Below are positions 59,511 through 64,000 of a stretch of 64,000 nucleotides of DNA, in pieces. Source of the stretch: Populus alba. Lineage: Eukaryota; Streptophyta; Magnoliopsida; Malpighiales; Salicaceae. The stretch spans positions 51,182,697 through 51,246,696 of the forward strand of contig NC_133284.1 of assembly GCF_005239225.2 (NCBI RefSeq). Direction: 5' to 3'. Under the pieces are notes generated by a model, which searched no databases, had not been told where the DNA came from, and was given only the letters and a program-made list of their open reading frames with translations. Numbering within the stretch: the stretch's first letter is position 1; each line of letters begins with the position of its first letter. Both the position numbers and the translations under genes were made by a program.

Positions 59511-60964
59511 GTTTTGTTGGCAATTTGGCTTAGAATGCCACAAGACTTTCTTTGTTAAATGAGTTTTTCTTCTTAATAAGATCATGTGTTTTTCTGTGTT
59601 CAGGATGTGCCTTCATTTTTGTTGCAAATAACACACTAAGCGCACCCTTCACTCACAAAACCACTAATTCTTTGGTATTTTCTTTTCCCCCTTCAAAAAA
59701 AGGGGGGGGGGACCCCATGTTTTCACAAGGATTTTTGGAAAATCTAAGTTTTAATATCAAATTGGTGTTTGTTCTAATAAACAAGTTCTGAAAATTCAAG
59801 TGATATCCTAACACTTAAAAAAATCTGAAAGACAACCCAAACACCAAAAAAAAAAAAAAACTTCAAAGCTGAGTTTTGACTGCATGAATAATGAGAAACC
59901 ATTTTGTATATTCGCATGTGAGAAAGCAAAGCTTGCCGACTCTGAATGAATGCATTTGAAATGAAGAAAGGCCATCTTTGATCATCCTTTCATAAAGTCT
60001 AAAAATCCCTTGCAGTCCCTTTTTTAGCCTAATGCATATTTCTTGCAAAATAACCTTGACTAGGATCACACCCTACACTAAGGGAGCAAGTGCAAAAAAA
60101 ACCATAATGACTAGAAGTGCCCAAACAACCCTAGGGGGCATCAAAAGTCCTCAAATGATAAAAGCACCCAAACAACACTGGGGGCATGAAACGAAATCCT
60201 CATTGATCAAAAGTGCCCAAACAAAGCTGGGGGGCATATAAGAGTTCCAAAAAGATTTGAGCGTACCATAAAAATCACTAATATAATGATGCTCAAAACC
60301 AAAAGAAAAAAAAAACCCAACATTGGGAGGCACCATAGACCATTTTGCAAATCAATTCCAAAGTCCAGAAATTAAAAAAGAGAGTTTGGGGTATAAGCAC
60401 TAGTGATCCTTAGTCTTGAAATCCCTTAAACACCTTTTAAGCCTATAAATATCCTTTTTCTTCATAGCCAAGAGCCAAAGCCTACGTTACGTGCCCAATC
60501 AAGCCCTTTCTAATCAAAGGCAATCAATTTGGATTGGTAAACTTTGCTTTCCCATATGAAACAAGTCATTATTCATGCAAGAAAAATGAATGCTTCAAAA
60601 ACTGGTTCTTTGAAACCCCCATATTAAAGCTTAAACCCTTTTGACCAATCAAACATCACTTCACATCACCAAAAAGCAAAACAAAATTTTTCAGCACTCA
60701 TGCAAACTTGTCCATAAGAATCGCTTGAATTTTTCTGAAAAAGGTTTGTGGGGAAACAAGTATGCTCATATCATACCCTTTCTAGAGGTTAAGATCACAA
60801 GATATGACTCGAGTAAGCAAGAGCGAAAAGAGCCATCAAAACTTACTATCAGAGACTCAGACTTTAGAGAAGATAAAACTCCACAAAGAAAAGGGGACCT
60901 ATATTTCTCAGGTAAGTGTACATGCATATTGATCATGATGCATTACTTTCATCCTTGATGGATT
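59511..60964 (+). mobile_element. Tat-like non-coding internal region
   Basis: Similar to 9190-10950, including the GGGGGCA-ending 50-bp units (about 60075-60240) and the segment before the tandem array. No coding sequence was recognised. Confidence 0.7.
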
Positions 60965-61845
60965 GGTGTCTCTTCGTCACCTTTTTTGAGCGAGCTATTG
61001 AGCCCTCATCATTTAGATAGTGTGCTTTCTAGCCATATTTACCTACTTTTGAGTGCGCTTTAGAGCCCTCAACCATCTAAGGTAGTGTGTTTTCTGACCC
61101 TACCTCCCGTTTTGAGTGTGCCTTAGAGCCTTTGACCACTTTAGGTAGTGTGTTTTTTAACCCTACCTCCTTTTGAGTGTGGCTTTGAGCCCTCACCTTT
61201 TAGGTAGTGTGTTTTCCAACCTTGCCTCCTTTCAAGTGCGCTTTAGGGCCATCAACCACTTTGGGTAGTGCGTTTACAAACCCTACCTCATTACGAGTGC
61301 GCCTTAGAGCCCTCGACCACCTTAGGTAGTGCGTTTTCCAACCCTACCTCCTTTCAAGTGCGCCTTTGAGCCCTCACATCATAGGTAGTGTGTTTTCTAA
61401 CCCTACCTCCTTTCGAGTGCGCCTTAGAGCCCTCGACCACCTTGGGTAGTGTGTTTTCTAACCCTACCTCCTTCTGAGTGCGCCTTAGAGCCCTCGACCA
61501 CCTTAGGTAGTGCGTTTTCCAACCCTACCTCTTTTTAAGTGCGTCTTCGAGTCCTCACCTTATGGGTAGTGTGTTTTCTAACCCTACCTCCTTTGAGTGC
61601 GCTTTAGAGCCCTCGACCACCTTAAGTAGTGCGTTTTCCAACCCTACCTCTTTTTAAGTGTGCCTTCGATCCCTTACCTTATAGGTAGTGCATTTTCTAA
61701 CCCTGCCTCCTTTCAAGTGTGCTAGTGCGTTTTTTTTTAACCCTACCTCCTTTCGAGTGCGCTTTTCAGCCCCTGCTCCTTTGAGCTCCCGTTTCTTGAA
61801 TAGTGCGCCTTTGAGCCCTACCATTTCATCTCTTCAAGACATTTC
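60965..61845 (+). repeat. Degenerate 30/60-bp GTAGTGYGTTTTC array
   Basis: A diverged relative of the array at 10965. GTAGTGYGTTTTCNAACCCTACCTCC alternates with GAGTGCGCCTTAGAGCCCTC, about 60 bp per pair, so this copy alternates two monomer types instead of three. Confidence 0.82.
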
Positions 61846-61849
61846 ACTC

Positions 61850-62345
61850 TAGTAGGTCACCCATCACAATCAGACCTCTTTCAAAACTCTTTTCATCTTC
61901 CATTTGGGCCGATTGCCCATTACAATGAAACCATTCTTTGAGAAATCCTTACATTTCTCACCACCTTCATAATCTTCCATTTTGGGCCGGTTGCCCATTA
62001 CAATGAAACCATTTTGAGAAATTATCACATTTCTCACCTCCTCCAAAATTTTCATCTGGGCAGGTTGCCCATTACAACAATACCACTTTGAAAAATCTCT
62101 GCATTTTTCACCACTTCAAAAAATGTTCATGTTTTTCACCTGGGCAGGTCGCCCGTTACAACAAGACCACTTTGAAAAAATTTTGCATTTTTCACCACTT
62201 TGAAAAATCATCAGATTTTTCAAATCTTTTTATTTTTCACCACTTTGAAAAATCTCTGTGTTTTTCACCTGGGTAGGTCACCCATTACAATAAGACCACC
62301 TCAAAAAAAACTTTTTTTCAATTTCCTTTGGGCAGGTCACCCATG
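61850..62345 (+). repeat. Degenerate GGTNGCCCATTACAATG repeats
   Basis: Six or so units, each GGGCMGGTYGCCCATTACAA with A/T-rich spacer carrying AAATYTTTGCATTTTTCACC. Related to 29275-30648. Confidence 0.75.
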
Positions 62346-62469
62346 ATAATTTGACCACTTCAGAATCTCTGAATTTTCAAAAGATAAATCTTCTAGTTTT
62401 CACTCTGAGTGCGCTTTCTAGCCCTCAAAAGGATTCATCATTCCATCATCTCTCATTCTTCTTTTTCTT

Positions 62470-62540
62470 CTTTACAACGCTTACTATCTAAAGTCTCTTA
62501 CGAGACTTTCTATCGTAAGCATTGTAAAGAGGGAGGCAAT
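62470..62540 (+). promoter_or_regulatory. Long stem-loop and polypurine tract before the 3' LTR
   Basis: Outer arms CTTTACAACGCTTAC (62470-62484) and GTAAGCATTGTAAAG (62515-62529) pair at 14 of 15 positions. Inside is a perfect 8-bp stem AAAGTCTC/GAGACTTT with a TTAC loop. The purine tract AAAGAGGGAGGCAAT leads into the LTR at 62541. Confidence 0.78.
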
Positions 62541-63844
62541 TGTCATAACCCAATTCTGGGTTATTCCCTAAAAATAACTCTCTTTTTTCAAAATAAAAAT
62601 CAAAAAATAAAATAAAGGCTGGAAATATGGAGAAAGTAGGCCGGGGAATCAAGCTATAATTTTTGGAGGAAATTCAAGGCCTAATTGTACCCCATTATGC
62701 CTAAAAAAAATGAGAAAACAATGCAAATTCACAGTCAAATTAAATGGTTATTGGATGAATTTGCATAAAAATTAAGTCCAAGGACATAATTAAATTTTTA
62801 ATAGGCCAATTTGATTTAATCATGGGCCAAATTAAATTTTAATTATGTTTAAGAATTAATTTGGGTCCAATTGAAGGAGTTAATTAAGTGCAAGGACTTA
62901 ATTATTACTTTAAATGAGTCAAATTAATTTTATTTGGGGCTTAATTGGTGAAAAATTAAGTTTGGGAGCCTAATTTAGGCTTAATTGAGAAGATTGGAAT
63001 TTTAAGAGACCAAATTTAATTTTACCAAGTTAATTGATTGAAATTAGGGGCCAAATTGCAAGAAAATTCAAGTTTTGGGGTCAATTAGGGGTTAAATTGA
63101 CAAAATTCGCATCTAAGGACCAATTTGCAAGACGTGCCACACTTTAGGGGCTTAATTGACAAAAACCGGGGGCCAAAATTGAAGAAATTGAAAGTTTAAT
63201 GGTCAATTAAGGGTTAAATTGACAAATTCCGAGACCAAGGAGTGTATTGCAAAAGGCACGTAAATACGGGGCTGCAATTGAAGTTCATCATGGGGCTTAA
63301 TTGCATTAAATCAAAAGTTTAGGGCCAATTAGGGGTTCAATTGAAAGCAATTGAAAGCTGGAGGACTAAATTGAAAATAAGTTAAAATCCCTAATTCAAT
63401 CCAAAACGGCGCCGTTTTGTATTAAAAAAAAAAAAGAGAGGACCACACGACGCGTCGTCTGGTCACTGTTCATTGTCTTCCTCGTTTTACCCGAAAGAAA
63501 CAACGTGGGAGCCTACTTTGCAGGTGCATTTAATGCCTTATTTCTCCATCAAATCGAACAAAACTTGCACGAAACGGATCCCCTGCAGTTCCTCTACAAC
63601 CCCATGTGAACAGGTCAGGATGATTGACAACACGGCGACGGCGTGAAGAGGTCGACTCAGGCAGCCTGTACCTGCAGATTTGACAACTCAGGGAGGCTCC
63701 TTTCAACCAACGGTTGGGATCCTTCACAAGGTAATCAACGGCTCAAATTTTACCCCGGTGAAGACGAGATTACCCTCTTCCACCGCCTATAAATAAAGGC
63801 GGATTTGATGGCCTGAAGGGGGAGAACATCGGGTCCAAAATCAG

Positions 63845-63882
<38 letters not shown>

Positions 63883-64000
63883 AGCCTTCACTGCCCCAGT
63901 TTCTGCAATTTCTCACTCCCTCTCTTTGCGCCGTTCCAGCCACCAACCGGAGCCACCACCAGCTTCTAAACCATCAGCTTCACCATAGAAGCCTTCCTCC
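62541..64000 (+). mobile_element. 3' LTR (partial) of a Tat-like element
   Basis: Starts TGTCATAACCCAATTCTGGG and runs off the window. It contains many TTAATTG/AATTAAG-rich units, the perfect 16-bp palindrome AAAACGGCGCCGTTTT (63403-63418), a TATA box TATAAATA (63788) and a run of about 36 A (63845-63880) in the leader. Confidence 0.8.

Noticed and set aside
63845..63880. Long A run in the 3' LTR as a second captured poly(A) tail
   Set aside because: It lies shortly after the TATA box with no upstream foreign ORF or 3' UTR, so it is better seen as homopolymer expansion.

Overview
This is a repeat-dominated nuclear window from a flowering plant. Spliced plant genes, Athila-like and Tat/Ogre-like Ty3 retroelements, Ty1/copia and CACTA transposons, A+T-rich spacer and two assembly gaps of exactly 500 N all point that way. 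It looks like a eudicot, but the species cannot be fixed from the sequence alone. Almost everything is transposable-element debris nested up to four levels deep. Only two host-type protein genes are visible: a captured 3-hydroxyisobutyryl-CoA hydrolase-like ORF (4660-5679) and a BAHD acyltransferase (50515-53507, minus).

1-16051: a decayed Athila-like Ty3 element on the plus strand (5' LTR, tRNA-Asp primer site, gag, protease, RT-RNase H). It is cut at 3966 by a 10.3-kb Tat/Ogre-like non-autonomous element (3967-14300) flanked by the perfect 5-bp duplication GACCC. This second element has three LTRs. The first LTR (3967-6429) carries a spliced, polyadenylated host cDNA. The junction falls exactly where its sister LTRs have a CAG|GTAACG splice donor, and the cDNA ends in A30. 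The captured ORF is the first ATG after the LTR TATA box. This is the most interesting object in the window.

16552-33515: a second nest. Old Tat-like internal DNA holds a solo LTR (duplication AAGAT). That LTR holds a complete Tat-like non-autonomous element (20285-31612), whose own 5' LTR holds another solo LTR (duplication CTGCC). The element's 3' LTR preserves the empty site.

33516-42289: a duplicated copy of the BAHD 3' flank with a scrap of the gene, then two Athila-like LTR-gag fragments facing each other in inverted orientation.

42290-47467: a CACTA transposon on the minus strand with a broken tnp2-type transposase, split by a solo LTR (duplication AACTC).

47468-54555: the second copy of the duplicated flank and the BAHD gene, whose exon 1 has a one-base homopolymer frameshift.

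54556-64000: a minus-strand copia element split by a minus-strand LTR, the second gap, then another Tat-like element with 3' tandem repeats, a hairpin, a polypurine tract and a 3' LTR running off the window.

The otherwise divergent Tat-like LTRs share a fixed set of cis elements. These are a palindrome related to AAAACGGCGCCGTTTT upstream of a TATA box, a leader splice donor in several copies, and a 3' module containing a copy of the first ten bases of the primer-binding site. Two elements also share a hairpin directly before the polypurine tract.
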